A DNA stretch of 64,000 nt from an uncultured Eubacteriales bacterium (GTDB taxonomy: Bacteria > Bacillota > Clostridia > Peptostreptococcales > Anaerovoracaceae), in the NCBI GenBank assembly GCA_902763505.1, contig CACWSO010000006.1:56240-120239 (forward strand). The letters run 5' to 3'. Below the pieces are notes generated by a model. It was not told where the DNA came from, searched no databases, and saw only the letters and a program-made list of their open reading frames with translations. Below are positions 1-7,857 of this stretch, one piece after another. A program made the translations under genes and the position numbers. Each line of letters begins with the position of its first letter. Positions within the stretch are counted from its first letter, which is position 1.

Positions 1-230
1 CTGATCACAAACAGATCCCCGATTCCAGCGGAAAAGATGCTTTCCGGTATCACTCTGGAATCCGAACAGGAAATGATGATTGCATACGGCTCCTGGCCTT
101 CCAACGCCGTCTTCCGGCGCATCTCTGCTGATACATCGCCGATTCTTGCCTTTGCATCTCCTGCCTTTGCGGCAAGATAGTTCTGATTGCCCTCAATGAG
201 CTTTTGTTTTGCTTCTGCTGCTGAAATCAT
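1..230 (-). CDS. Beta-carbonic anhydrase, partial (N-terminal 76 residues)
   Basis: The gene begins at an ATG at 228-230 and runs off the left edge of the window, so only the N-terminal part is visible. The translation contains CSDSRVIPE at residues 55-63 followed by IFSAGIGDLFVI. This is the beta-class carbonic anhydrase signature: Cys55 is a zinc ligand and Asp57/Arg59 form the catalytic dyad. The enzyme interconverts CO2 and bicarbonate. The ribosome site is a GAGGG run about 7 bases before the start. It lies 18 bases after the acetyltransferase gene and is probably the last visible member of the same minus-strand unit. The second zinc-binding motif (HxxC) lies outside the window. Confidence 0.85.
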   Translation of the reverse strand, partial: MISAAEAKQKLIEGNQNYLAAKAGDAKARIGDVSAEMRRKTALEGQEPYAIIISCSDSRVIPESIFSAGIGDLFVI

Positions 231-248
231 TTCCGTTCCCTCTCTTGA

Positions 249-812
249 TTACAATTTCCGGATGATCTTGGCTGGTACACCGCCGACGATGGTATCTGCA
301 GGAACATCCTGTGTGACTACAGCACCTGCTGCAACAACGGCATTATCGCCAATCGTAACACCTTTCGTCACGACGGCGTTCGCACCGATCCAGACGCGTT
401 TGCCGATATGAATCGGCGCCGGATGAAGCTGCTGTCTCTTCTCCGGTGCAAAATCATGATCCAAGGTTGCCAGCACGACGCCGTGCCCAATCAATGCACC
501 CTCATCAATGGTGATTCCGCCCTGATCCTGGAATTTGCAGCCGGCGTTGATGAAAACATTCCGGCCGATGGTGATGTTCTTGCCGAAGTCTGTATAGAAC
601 GGCGGAAATAGTCCGAACCCCTCGCCGACCGGTTTGCCGATCAGCTCTGAAAACAGCGATGCAAGTTCCTCCGGCTCGTGGTACTGTGTATTGATCTGCA
701 TGGTGATTTTCTGCGCCTGACGGCTATAGTAGCGCATCAGTTCAATCACCTCAAAGTCTTCGCCCAATGTGTCGCCGTTGTTGAAGTGCTCCAGTAATTC
801 TTTCAGTTCCAT
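249..812 (-). CDS. Sugar O-acetyltransferase (maltose/galactoside acetyltransferase family)
   Basis: 187 residues, the usual length for the LacA/Maa family of left-handed beta-helix enzymes, which move an acetyl group from acetyl-CoA to a sugar hydroxyl. The N-terminal Mac domain is helical (residues 1-60). Hexapeptide repeats follow from about residue 75 ([17 protein letters not shown]...) to the end ([20 protein letters not shown], then the family's typical end [12 protein letters not shown]). The catalytic His is expected in the LDHDF segment. An AAGGAGG ribosome site precedes the ATG. It sits downstream of a YgjV-like gene and upstream of carbonic anhydrase; the grouping gives no clear pathway and the true acceptor sugar is unknown. 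Confidence 0.85.
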   Translation of the reverse strand: MELKELLEHFNNGDTLGEDFEVIELMRYYSRQAQKITMQINTQYHEPEELASLFSELIGKPVGEGFGLFPPFYTDFGKNITIGRNVFINAGCKFQDQGGITIDEGALIGHGVVLATLDHDFAPEKRQQLHPAPIHIGKRVWIGANAVVTKGVTIGDNAVVAAGAVVTQDVPADTIVGGVPAKIIRKL

Positions 813-868
813 ATTCTAGCCTCCTTGGTCTCTTCTGCTCGAACTGTATGAATGGTCAAATTGTATGC

Positions 869-1402
869 TTAAAACCCGGAATCTGATTTGCCCATGGCTT
901 TCCAGCCGTATCTCCAGATGGAGATGAGGATGGATCCCAGTGTGATGGCTTCGTTCAGCACGCCTGCCCATGAGCCGATGATGGCGTCATAGCAGAGCCA
1001 GCACGGGGAGCCGCAAACCAGATTTCCCAGGCGGATTTTCTGTGCGTTATCCGTCCAGTAGGCGATGGTCGTTCCCACAACTGCTGCAAAAGGCAGCAAG
1101 CTGATTGGTCCCTGCCATGTCATGACAAAGGCAGCGGTAAAGAAAACGAGGAATATGATCACCGTCCACTTCGAACGAACCCACTTCCAGTCGCGGTATT
1201 TCATAAGCAGTCCGTTCCTGACGATGATGCCGACCAAATTCATCGCTCCGCTTGTCGCGCCGAGGAGCAGAAACTGGCAACAGAACATCGCCGTCCCTAT
1301 CAGCTGCATCAGAAACAATATCTTGTTGGATCTGATCTGATAGGAAAAGATGAAAAACAGTACTGCTACAAATCCGATTGCCTGAATAAATACGCCGTTC
1401 AT
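869..1402 (-). CDS. YgjV family inner-membrane protein
   Basis: 177 residues, almost entirely hydrophobic with about six membrane segments. It matches the YgjV family layout: an N-terminal segment with FFIFSYQIRSNKILFLMQ, a central WTV...FVMTWQGP region, and a C-terminal segment with CWLCYDAIIGSWAGVLNE. The function of the family is unknown. The gene starts 25 bases after the cation efflux gene stops, so the two are probably co-transcribed. The ribosome site is weak. Family assignment is from motif memory. Confidence 0.7.
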   Translation of the reverse strand: MNGVFIQAIGFVAVLFFIFSYQIRSNKILFLMQLIGTAMFCCQFLLLGATSGAMNLVGIIVRNGLLMKYRDWKWVRSKWTVIIFLVFFTAAFVMTWQGPISLLPFAAVVGTTIAYWTDNAQKIRLGNLVCGSPCWLCYDAIIGSWAGVLNEAITLGSILISIWRYGWKAMGKSDSGF

Positions 1403-1426
1403 AGTCTTCTAAAATGTCCTGTCCTG

Positions 1427-2530
1427 TTAGTCTGCTGCATCCACGTCGATAACAATCTGAAGTTCATAATCCGGATACAGTGCCTGTACTTCCTGCTGCA
1501 GGATGCCCAGTGCTTCTTCGTGGTCAATCTCGAAGCTGACAACCACATCGAAGCGTATTGTCTTCTTCACGGTATCCGCGTAGAATCCATGCAGCTGCAT
1601 GGCCCAGTCATGCTCCATGACTGTCTTCTGAATCTTGCTCCGGATGGCTGCCGCTTCATCATTTTTTGTATTGAAGGAATACACGCTGATGCCTGTCAGA
1701 ATCACGCCGGTTTCCTGATAGACTTTGAGCTGCAGTTTTCTTGTCAGCACGTCCACCTGGTCGACCGTCATCGTATCCGGCAGTTCCATATGGACTGTGC
1801 CGTAGAATTTTTCCGGTCCGTAATTGAACAGATTCAAATCGTAAGCACCGCGGATCTCCGGTTCTTCGTTTAGTAGTTTCCTGATCTGGCTGCCGATCTC
1901 CGCATCGCCGCGCTGCCCGATGATGTCGTTCAGCGTTTCAATCATCATCTCGATACCTGCCTTGATGATTACGATGGAAATGACGACGCCTACGTACGCC
2001 TCCAGAGAAATGCCCCAGATCAGGTAAACAATTGCAGAAGCAAGTACTGATGCTGAGAGAATCGCGTCAAAGGATGCGTCCTTGCCGGAAGCAATCAGTG
2101 CACCGGAATTGACCTTTTCACCCTGTTTTTTCACGTATCTTCCCAGAATCAGTTTTACGACGATGGCGACGGCGATGATGATCAGTGAGACCATTCCGTA
2201 ATCCGCTGCTTCCGGATGGATAATCTTCTTTACCGATTCCACCAGTGCCGTGATGCCGGCGTAAAGGACGATTGCGGCGACGATCATGGAACTGAGGTAC
2301 TCGATCCTTCCGTATCCGTGAGGATGCTTCTTGTCCGGCTGCTTGGCGCCGAGCTTCGCCCCGATGATCGTAATGACTGATGACAATGCATCTGACAAGT
2401 TGTTTACCGCATCCAACGTTACTGCGATGGAGTTTGAAATCAAACCTACGGCTGCTTTGAATGCTGCCAGCAGCACGTTCATGATGATGCCTATAATGCT
2501 AGTTCTGACGATGGTTTTTTCTCTGTCCAT
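1427..2530 (-). CDS. Cation diffusion facilitator family transporter
   Basis: About 367 residues. The family exports divalent metals (Zn, Fe, Mn, Co) in exchange for protons. Six membrane segments fill residues 1-210. The metal-site signatures are visible: NNLSDALSS in TM2 and the second aspartate pair region SGKDASFDAILSASV in TM5, followed by a cytoplasmic C-terminal domain (about 210-367) with the ferredoxin-like fold typical of the family. I start at the ATG at 2528-2530 (MDREKTIV) because a TTGGAGAC ribosome site precedes it; an upstream GTG would add ten residues. It lies 56 bases after gpx and 25 before the YgjV gene. The metal is not predictable from sequence alone. Confidence 0.85.
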   Translation of the reverse strand: MDREKTIVRTSIIGIIMNVLLAAFKAAVGLISNSIAVTLDAVNNLSDALSSVITIIGAKLGAKQPDKKHPHGYGRIEYLSSMIVAAIVLYAGITALVESVKKIIHPEAADYGMVSLIIIAVAIVVKLILGRYVKKQGEKVNSGALIASGKDASFDAILSASVLASAIVYLIWGISLEAYVGVVISIVIIKAGIEMMIETLNDIIGQRGDAEIGSQIRKLLNEEPEIRGAYDLNLFNYGPEKFYGTVHMELPDTMTVDQVDVLTRKLQLKVYQETGVILTGISVYSFNTKNDEAAAIRSKIQKTVMEHDWAMQLHGFYADTVKKTIRFDVVVSFEIDHEEALGILQQEVQALYPDYELQIVIDVDAAD

Positions 2531-2586
2531 TTTGTCTCCAATTTCTGTTGTCACTTCCACGATTGCTTTTGCGTCTGTGATTGCCG

Positions 2587-3132
2587 TTACAGGGCTGCTG
2601 CCACTGCCTTCTTGACCTCATCCATGTCTACTGTCGGCTCGAATCTGGCAACGACATTGCCCTCTCTGTCGACCAGGAACTTGGTGAAGTTCCACTTGAT
2701 GTATGCCTTGTCGCCAAACTGCTTGTTGTTTGCCTTTGCGAATTTATTCAGAGCAGCCATCTTGAGGCCTTTACCGAATCCTTCGAATGGCTTCTCTGTT
2801 GCCAGGAATGCGAAGAGCGGATCTGCTGTTTCGCCGTTGACATCGATCTTCGCGAACTGCGGGAACTCTGTTCCGAATTTCATGGTGCAGAACTGATGGA
2901 TCTCATCATCGGATTCCGGTGCCTGATTTGCGAACTGGTTGCAAGGGAAATCCAGAATCTCAAATCCCTGATCTCTCATTTCCTTGTACATTGCTTCCAG
3001 CGGGTCATAATGCGGTGTGAATCCGCAGCCGGTTGCTGTGTTCACGATCAGCAGCACCTTGCCCTCGTAGTCCTTCAGACTTACTTCATTACCTGCTCTG
3101 TCTTTTACGTTGAAATCATATATTGTTGTCAT
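2587..3132 (-). CDS. Glutathione peroxidase family thiol peroxidase
   Basis: 181 residues, the family's normal length. It has a thioredoxin fold with the peroxidatic cysteine Cys36 in NTATGCGFTP, then LDFPCNQFANQAP and the IKWNFTKFLVDREG block with the catalytic Trp/Asn. Bacterial members usually use thioredoxin rather than glutathione and reduce organic hydroperoxides. The AAAGGAG ribosome site overlaps the stop of the MarR gene, only 2 bases away. Pairing with an OhrR-type repressor strongly suggests induction by organic peroxide. Confidence 0.9.
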   Translation of the reverse strand: MTTIYDFNVKDRAGNEVSLKDYEGKVLLIVNTATGCGFTPHYDPLEAMYKEMRDQGFEILDFPCNQFANQAPESDDEIHQFCTMKFGTEFPQFAKIDVNGETADPLFAFLATEKPFEGFGKGLKMAALNKFAKANNKQFGDKAYIKWNFTKFLVDREGNVVARFEPTVDMDEVKKAVAAAL

Positions 3133-3134
3133 TG

Positions 3135-3581
3135 TTATTCTCCTTTCGAACTCCCTAATAATTCATATAACAGTTCATATAGATTTTGTGCTTTGTCCGG
3201 TGGCAGATCGATGCAGCTGCCAACATTTTCAGGGATATCTTTCGCCTGCTCCTGCAGTTTCCTTCCCTGCTGCGTCAGCGTGATCACGACGACTCTGTCG
3301 TCCTCCTCACTGCGTGATCTGGAAATGTACCCTGCCTGCTCCATCTTCTTCAGAAGCGGAGAAACGGTTCCGTTGTCCAGCATCAGCTTCTCGCAGATCT
3401 CACCGACCGGGATTCCGTCTTTTTCCCACAAAACCAGGAAGACGAGATACTGCGTGTAGGTCAGTCCCAGCTTTTTCAGCCATGGTGTGTAAAGACCCGT
3501 CACGCATCTCGCCGCCGCATACAGCGGGAAGCACAGTTGATTTTCCAGTTTCATCATTTCCTTGTAGTTGTTCTTGTTCAT
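3135..3581 (-). CDS. MarR-family repressor, OhrR-type peroxide sensor
   Basis: About 148 residues with a MarR winged helix. The N-terminal LENQLCFPLYAAAR carries Cys17 at the place of the reactive cysteine of OhrR, which releases DNA when oxidised by organic hydroperoxides. The recognition helix region is NGTVSPLLKKMEQAGYISR, followed by the wing RSEEDDRVV. I use the ATG at 3579-3581; a GTG three codons upstream is also open. It is the first gene of a two-gene unit with glutathione peroxidase, and direct repeats sit at its promoter, consistent with autoregulation. The redox role is inferred from Cys17 and context. Confidence 0.85.
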   Translation of the reverse strand: MNKNNYKEMMKLENQLCFPLYAAARCVTGLYTPWLKKLGLTYTQYLVFLVLWEKDGIPVGEICEKLMLDNGTVSPLLKKMEQAGYISRSRSEEDDRVVVITLTQQGRKLQEQAKDIPENVGSCIDLPPDKAQNLYELLYELLGSSKGE

Positions 3582-3626
3582 TCGCAGCACTCTTTCTGTT
3601 GCCTTTGCAATCTGCCTTCTTAATTA

Positions 3627-3677
3627 GCAATTATATTTGATGCAATTATATTTTACACAATATAAATCAACTGTCAA
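3627..3677 (-). promoter_or_regulatory. Promoter and candidate OhrR operator of the ohrR-gpx unit
   Basis: On the minus strand a TTGACA -35 (3672-3677) and TAAAAT -10 (3650-3655) are separated by 16 bases. Two copies of GCAATTATATTT (plus-strand reading) at 3627-3638 and 3642-3653, 15 bases apart, overlap the -10 and the transcription start. Their AT-rich content resembles OhrR boxes, so they are a candidate autoregulatory site. Confidence 0.65.
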
Positions 3678-3687
3678 GCATTTTGGA

Positions 3688-3724
3688 AAAAAATAATGCC
3701 GTGAGTTGTACTAACCCCACGGCA
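3688..3724 (-). terminator. Intrinsic terminator of the HD-domain gene
   Basis: Arms TGCCGTG (3697-3703) and CACGGCA (3718-3724) form a hairpin followed, on the minus strand, by a T-rich run (3686-3693). It ends the transcript of the gene that stops at 3746. Confidence 0.75.
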
Positions 3725-3745
3725 TATATCATCATATGGTTCATC

Positions 3746-4417
3746 TTAAATCAGCGGATGATCGTTGATAACGAGCTTGAACTGCAGTCCCAGTCTCTCG
3801 GCAGCTTTTCTGCAGAGGATCATGCGGTCCAGGAATATTTCGAAGTAATCCATCACGGAGCCGTACTCGGTATCGATTGTCAGTGTCAACTGGATAGATT
3901 TGTGATCATCATCGATCATCAGCTCCGCGCTCGTAACAGAATAGTTGACCCGGTCGTGTATATCAAAGGTTGCGATGTCTTCATTGCGGACGCGATTGCG
4001 GCGGACGTCACTCTTGTCTGCCAGAATCAGCGCTGCAGCAAGCGGACTGACCGGTACGCCGGTTCCTTCATCATGATTTCCTATGGCCGACACAATCGTG
4101 CAGATCTCTTCGGGCGGGAAGTTCAGGTGATCGAGAATTCTGAATGCCATCACCGCACCGGACTGACTGTGTTCAATGCGGTTGACGAGGTTGCCTATGT
4201 CATGCAGATAACCCGCTATCTTTGCCAGCTCCACGTTCCGTTCAGAATAACCAAGAGTCTGCAGAATGTACCCTGCTTTTTCCGCAACCATCGTGACATG
4301 GGCGAAGCTGTGTTCCGTATATCCCAGCGCTGACAGTGCAGCATCCGCCTGCCTTATATATGTATTGATTTCTTCGTTCTTTCTGACGTCACTGTATGTC
4401 ATGTTTTTCTTACTCAT
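3746..4417 (-). CDS. HD-domain phosphohydrolase-like protein
   Basis: 223 residues. HD superfamily metal ligands are visible in order: HSFAHVTMV (about 36-44), the HD pair in AGYLHDIGNL (about 68-77), a further His in SQSGAVMAF/ IGNHDEGTG, and Asp in LILADKSDV. Such proteins are often metal-dependent phosphohydrolases acting on nucleotides or phosphorylated signals. The C-terminal third is beta-rich and conserved in stand-alone clostridial HD proteins. It is a single-gene unit with its own terminator. The substrate is not deducible here. Confidence 0.75.
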   Translation of the reverse strand: MSKKNMTYSDVRKNEEINTYIRQADAALSALGYTEHSFAHVTMVAEKAGYILQTLGYSERNVELAKIAGYLHDIGNLVNRIEHSQSGAVMAFRILDHLNFPPEEICTIVSAIGNHDEGTGVPVSPLAAALILADKSDVRRNRVRNEDIATFDIHDRVNYSVTSAELMIDDDHKSIQLTLTIDTEYGSVMDYFEIFLDRMILCRKAAERLGLQFKLVINDHPLI

Positions 4418-4460
4418 TTTGTAACCCCTATCTTTTTATCACCAGCCACTGATGTAATAT

Positions 4461-4973
4461 TTATACCATTTTTATTGTAATCGTAACATCTCCCTGGCCG
4501 AGAAGTTCCGCCATTTCCTCAGGTGACTTATCTGTTATCTTACCTAAAGGCGTATAGGCCCATGTGTTGGATCCGTAAAACACAACGATATTGTCCCCGG
4601 CATACAGCATGATGTCCCCGGCTTCTGTTTCAATCTGCTTATCACTTGTCGGAAGGCTTATCCCCAACTCGCCGACCTGCTCGAAATCATCGTACATGGA
4701 CATGTCGATCACGAGTGGCTGCTTGCGGACTTCCTCTTTTAACGCAGCAACTGCATCATTATTCTCCCAATCGACCATTACTTCTTCATCTCCGATGAAC
4801 AGTTTCATTTCCATGCTCTCTTTCTGTATCGCTGATTCTGACTCTAATTCTGTTTCTGTTTCCGCACTTGCCTGGTCAGAAGTCGGTTCTTCCACCTGCT
4901 CCGATGCGCCACATCCTGCTGCGCATAATGCAAAAGCAAGAATCACCATGATTGTAAGTACTTTTTTCATCAT
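4461..4973 (-). CDS. Lipoprotein with cyclophilin-like fold
   Basis: About 170 residues. I start at the first of two adjacent ATGs (4971-4973), preceded by GGGAGAT; a signal peptide follows (MMKKVLTIMVILAFALCAAGC) with lipobox CAAGC, so the mature protein is anchored through Cys. After an acidic Ser/Glu linker comes a domain beginning MKLFIGDEEVMVDWE and containing IDMSMYDDFEQVGELG, AGDIMLYAGDNIVVFYGSN and TWAYTPLG, the pattern of the cyclophilin-like family found next to reductases. The start is one base after the stop of the aldo/keto reductase, so the pair is co-translated. No catalytic function is established. Confidence 0.8.
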   Translation of the reverse strand: MMKKVLTIMVILAFALCAAGCGASEQVEEPTSDQASAETETELESESAIQKESMEMKLFIGDEEVMVDWENNDAVAALKEEVRKQPLVIDMSMYDDFEQVGELGISLPTSDKQIETEAGDIMLYAGDNIVVFYGSNTWAYTPLGKITDKSPEEMAELLGQGDVTITIKMV

Positions 4974-4974
4974 C

Positions 4975-6069
4975 TTATCTCCCGAAATATGTCCTGATTT
5001 CCTGCATTCTATTACTCTGTGCAACGCTGAACGGACATCTATTGTCGCAGTGACCGCAGCCAGTACAGTCTGCTGCTGTGTGCTCGAGGGTGCGATAATG
5101 TTCTGCCGCAAGCAGGTCTCCTGCCTTTGCAAGATCGTAGTACTTGTTGATCAGACCGACATCCAGCCCTGCCGGACAAGGACTGCAGTGGTTGCAGTAG
5201 ACGCAGGTCCCTTCCGTATCGACAGGATCAAAGGACGCAATCACGGAATAGTCTCGTTCTTCTTCAGACAAATCGTGATAGGCAAGCAGTTCTTCCACTT
5301 CCTGCTTGTTGCGTGCTCCTGCCAGCACGGACAGCACCCCAGGTCTGTCGAGTGCGTAGTGAATACACTGCGCCTTCGTTAGTGCGACTTTGAACGGCGA
5401 TTGCTTCGCATCCAGCAGCTGCCCGCTGCTGAACGGTTTCATGACCGTGATGCCAAGGCCTTCAGCCTCACATCTACGATAGACACTGTTCCTGTCGCTT
5501 AAACTGCCCTTGGCGTATTCTCCTTCCCCACTGTCATAAGCCGGGTTAATGGAAAACATGAGCAGGTCAGGTCCGACTTCATCGAGAACCTTCTGTATGA
5601 CCGATGGCGTGTGCGATGAAAAGCCGATATGATGTACGACGCCTGCCTTCTTCAGTTCGTAGATGTAATCCAGGATGCCGTTCTCCTGAAAGGTTTTCCA
5701 ATCCTTTTCCTCGTCCAGACAATGGATGAATCCGTAATCGATATAATCTGTTTTGAGCTGTGAAAGCTGGCTGTCAACGGACCGTTTCACTGTATCCAGA
5801 TCCAGAGACCATCCATAGACGCCCTGCGAATACTCCGCTCCAAAATGAATCTGATAAAAAACATCTTTGCGGACACCTGCAAGTGCCTCGCCAAAGATCG
5901 GATACGTGTCGCCATGACCTGCTGCCAGATCGAAAATGTTGATGCCTCCTTCGACGGCGTGCTGTAATGCACGGACGCCTTCCTCCATTCCCGATTCAAA
6001 CAGGTATGCTGTGCCAAGTCCGATTTCACTGAATCTGTCACCTGTTTTTCGGTTTTGCCTGTACTCCAT
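4975..6069 (-). CDS. Aldo/keto reductase with C-terminal 4Fe-4S domain
   Basis: About 364 residues. The N-terminal part is an aldo/keto reductase barrel: GLGTAYLFESG, then NIFDLAAGHGDTYP (catalytic Asp region), IDYGFIHCLDEEKDW and IGFSSHTPSVIQKV. The C-terminal 80 residues carry two cysteine clusters, CVYCNHCSPCP and CTGCGHCDNRCPF, which bind two 4Fe-4S clusters. This architecture suggests a ferredoxin-linked oxidoreductase of anaerobes. I choose the ATG at 6067-6069 because of the AAAGGAGC site 10 bases upstream. It is followed directly by the cyclophilin-like lipoprotein. The substrate is unknown. Confidence 0.85.
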   Translation of the reverse strand: MEYRQNRKTGDRFSEIGLGTAYLFESGMEEGVRALQHAVEGGINIFDLAAGHGDTYPIFGEALAGVRKDVFYQIHFGAEYSQGVYGWSLDLDTVKRSVDSQLSQLKTDYIDYGFIHCLDEEKDWKTFQENGILDYIYELKKAGVVHHIGFSSHTPSVIQKVLDEVGPDLLMFSINPAYDSGEGEYAKGSLSDRNSVYRRCEAEGLGITVMKPFSSGQLLDAKQSPFKVALTKAQCIHYALDRPGVLSVLAGARNKQEVEELLAYHDLSEEERDYSVIASFDPVDTEGTCVYCNHCSPCPAGLDVGLINKYYDLAKAGDLLAAEHYRTLEHTAADCTGCGHCDNRCPFSVAQSNRMQEIRTYFGR

Positions 6070-6098
6070 TTTCTCTGCTCCTTTGCTCTTTTGTTCCT

Positions 6099-7010
6099 TT
6101 ACCTCTTTTCTCCTATCACCGGATTGACGAGCGGTTCCATCGAGAAACCATCCGGTCCTATGATACGGCACTCTGCTTTATCACCGTTGTTGATTGCGAA
6201 TGCCCGCGGCGTTCCCGTGGACAGAACATCACCCGCATACCAACCCTGAATGCTGCTGTGCAAAGACACCAGACGCGCAGGTTTGTGCGTCATGTTGGCA
6301 ACCACGTTCTTCGCATATATTTCACCATTATAGACGCTTTGAACCTCCAGTTTCAGCACATCTGGTACTTCATCCGGCGTAACCAACTGAGGGCCAAAGG
6401 AAAAAAACGTCGGAAAATTCTTCACGATGGTAAGATATCGCGGATTCCCTTCCACATACTCGTTGCCTTTGAGAATGCTCTCTTCCGTCATATCGAGAAT
6501 CGTCGTATACCCTGCCACCACATCGAGCCAGTTTTCCTCTGTAACGTCACGACAGTCCTTTCCAAGGATAATTCCCAGTTCCGCCTCCGCAGTGGTTCTG
6601 CAGGCCTCTCTGAGGGTCGGAAGCATGATTTCATCACCCGGTCCGATCAGTGTATCCGCCATTTTGAAGAAACTGCCGGGAAACCCCTGCGGCGGAGCAT
6701 CTCCGATATCCCCTGCGTGATCTGAATAGTTGAGGCCAATCCCGAAAATACGTTTCGGATTGCGGTACAGCGGTGCATACGTAACTTCCCCGTAAGGAAC
6801 CACTCCTGGAATGCCTTCGCATTCTTCCTTTCCGCCACTCCTGTACCAATTCGTGAGTTTCTTGAGTTCCCCTGTCTGGATGAGCTCAAACATTGTCTCA
6901 TTCCACACAGTGCCTTTTATCGCGTTGATTTCCCTGATTGGAAGGATTCCTCCATCAGTGACGATCCCCGCGATTTCTTTACCGTTTAGTTTGATGCTCG
7001 CAAGCCTCAT
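6099..7010 (-). CDS. Fumarylacetoacetate hydrolase (FAH) family protein
   Basis: About 303 residues. The FAH fold is recognised by RIFGIGLNYSDHAGD, the metal-binding ETEL-like segment (here TTAEAELGIILGKDC), VAGYTTILDMTEES and a C-terminal VLSTGTPRAF loop. Members cleave C-C bonds or decarboxylate/hydrate small oxo-acids using Mg or Mn. The ATG at 7008-7010 overlaps the stop of a 42-codon ORF in ATGA form, and the GGAGG ribosome site lies within that ORF. It precedes the ferredoxin-type aldo/keto reductase by 29 bases. The substrate cannot be assigned. Confidence 0.85.
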   Translation of the reverse strand: MRLASIKLNGKEIAGIVTDGGILPIREINAIKGTVWNETMFELIQTGELKKLTNWYRSGGKEECEGIPGVVPYGEVTYAPLYRNPKRIFGIGLNYSDHAGDIGDAPPQGFPGSFFKMADTLIGPGDEIMLPTLREACRTTAEAELGIILGKDCRDVTEENWLDVVAGYTTILDMTEESILKGNEYVEGNPRYLTIVKNFPTFFSFGPQLVTPDEVPDVLKLEVQSVYNGEIYAKNVVANMTHKPARLVSLHSSIQGWYAGDVLSTGTPRAFAINNGDKAECRIIGPDGFSMEPLVNPVIGEKR

Positions 7011-7135
7011 CGTATTTCTTCGCCTCCAAAGTCCTTTGCGCACTGCTCGAGTATCTTCTCAACGTCGGTCCCTATGATATCAAGTCCTGACATATGCACG
7101 CGTTGATATATAAAATCATCCTTATCTCTCTTCAT
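7007..7135 (-). CDS. Small hypothetical protein (42 residues)
   Basis: A 42-codon frame beginning MKRDKDDFIYQRVHM and ending KDFGGEEIR. It starts 4 bases after the stop of the acetyltransferase-glutaredoxin gene and overlaps the FAH gene by ATGA, so it fills the gap between two co-directional genes exactly. That packing is the main argument for it being translated. Its own ribosome site is weak. I see no known domain. An alternative is that it is only an untranslated spacer carrying the FAH ribosome site. Confidence 0.4.
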   Translation of the reverse strand: MKRDKDDFIYQRVHMSGLDIIGTDVEKILEQCAKDFGGEEIR

Positions 7136-7139
7136 TGAC

Positions 7140-7667
7140 TCATGAGATTGCTTTTTCAAAAACAGTCCTGACGGATTCCTTGATGTCGTCGTATCCCTGT
7201 GACGGATTCGCTTCGTATATTTTTTCTTTACCGATGAACATGCTTGGAACATAGTAATACTGATAGCCGGAGATGCCGGCAGGTGGATCCTGCTCATTGA
7301 TACGCTCAATTTCTATGTTCCCGTATGCAGGGTTTTCCTGTATCAGCTCTTCTATGGCCTTGTTTGCATTTGCGCAATATGGACAGCCCGGCAGATAAAA
7401 AAACGTAATCTTTTTTCCGCCGTGTTTTTCCAGCCATTTCACAGCATAAGAGCAGGTCGCCCGGACCTCGCCGCCGTTCTTTTTGATATCTTCGACAGCT
7501 GCTTCTACGAGCTTTCCTGCAACGCCCTGTCCTCTCAACGATCCGTCAACGATTGTATGCTCGATGGTATAGACTCCTGGTTCTGTCAGCGGAAATGTGA
7601 TCTCCGCCAATACCTTGCCGTTTTCATCTACTCCGTAGATGCGGTTCATTTCATGTATGAATTTCAT
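7140..7667 (-). CDS. Fusion of a GNAT-like acetyltransferase domain and a glutaredoxin domain
   Basis: 175 residues. Residues 1-82 match the short YidJ/Gcn5-related acetyltransferase type: EHTIVDGSLRGQGVAGKLVEAA is the acetyl-CoA loop and CSYAVKWLEKHG its end. Residues 84-175 are a glutaredoxin-like thioredoxin fold with active site CPYC in FYLPGCPYCANAN and the cis-proline segment YYYVPSMFIG. The two domains are joined without a linker. A GGTGA ribosome site precedes the ATG. The fusion suggests a thiol-linked acetyl transfer or simple co-regulation; no experiment is known to me. Confidence 0.75.
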   Translation of the reverse strand: MKFIHEMNRIYGVDENGKVLAEITFPLTEPGVYTIEHTIVDGSLRGQGVAGKLVEAAVEDIKKNGGEVRATCSYAVKWLEKHGGKKITFFYLPGCPYCANANKAIEELIQENPAYGNIEIERINEQDPPAGISGYQYYYVPSMFIGKEKIYEANPSQGYDDIKESVRTVFEKAIS

Positions 7668-7699
7668 TTTTGTTCACCAGCTTTCTTTCTTCTCTTTCA

Positions 7700-7713
7700 A
7701 CCACATATGTGGT
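7700..7713. promoter_or_regulatory. 14-bp perfect palindrome upstream of the acetyltransferase-glutaredoxin gene
   Basis: ACCACATATGTGGT lies 33-46 bases upstream of the ATG at 7667 and just downstream of a possible TAGAAT -10 on the minus strand. The position suits a repressor operator. No regulator is encoded next to it. Confidence 0.35.
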
Positions 7714-7787
7714 GTTATTCTATGTTTAATCTATCACAAAAACGCCAACAGTGAAAGATTTGTCATCTGTTGTAATGCAAAAACATA

Positions 7788-7824
7788 AAAAGCCTTAGAA
7801 GCGTAATGCTTCCAAGGCTTTTCG
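7788..7824 (-). terminator. Intrinsic terminator of the flavodiiron gene
   Basis: Arms of AAAAGCCTT...AAGGCTTTT with inner GAAGC/GCTTC form a long hairpin 36 bases after the stop of the flavodiiron gene. A- and T-runs on both sides make it potentially bidirectional. Confidence 0.7.
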
Positions 7825-7857
7825 CACGAATGACATCGTGTTTTTTAATACGTATCG

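Noticed and set aside
2531-2560. Longer start for the cation efflux gene at a GTG
   Set aside because: No ribosome site precedes it, whereas TTGGAGAC precedes the ATG at 2530.
2581-3459. A 292-codon open frame on the plus strand over the glutathione peroxidase and MarR genes
   Set aside because: It mirrors two well-supported minus-strand genes, has no ribosome site and its translation looks like antisense of coding sequence.
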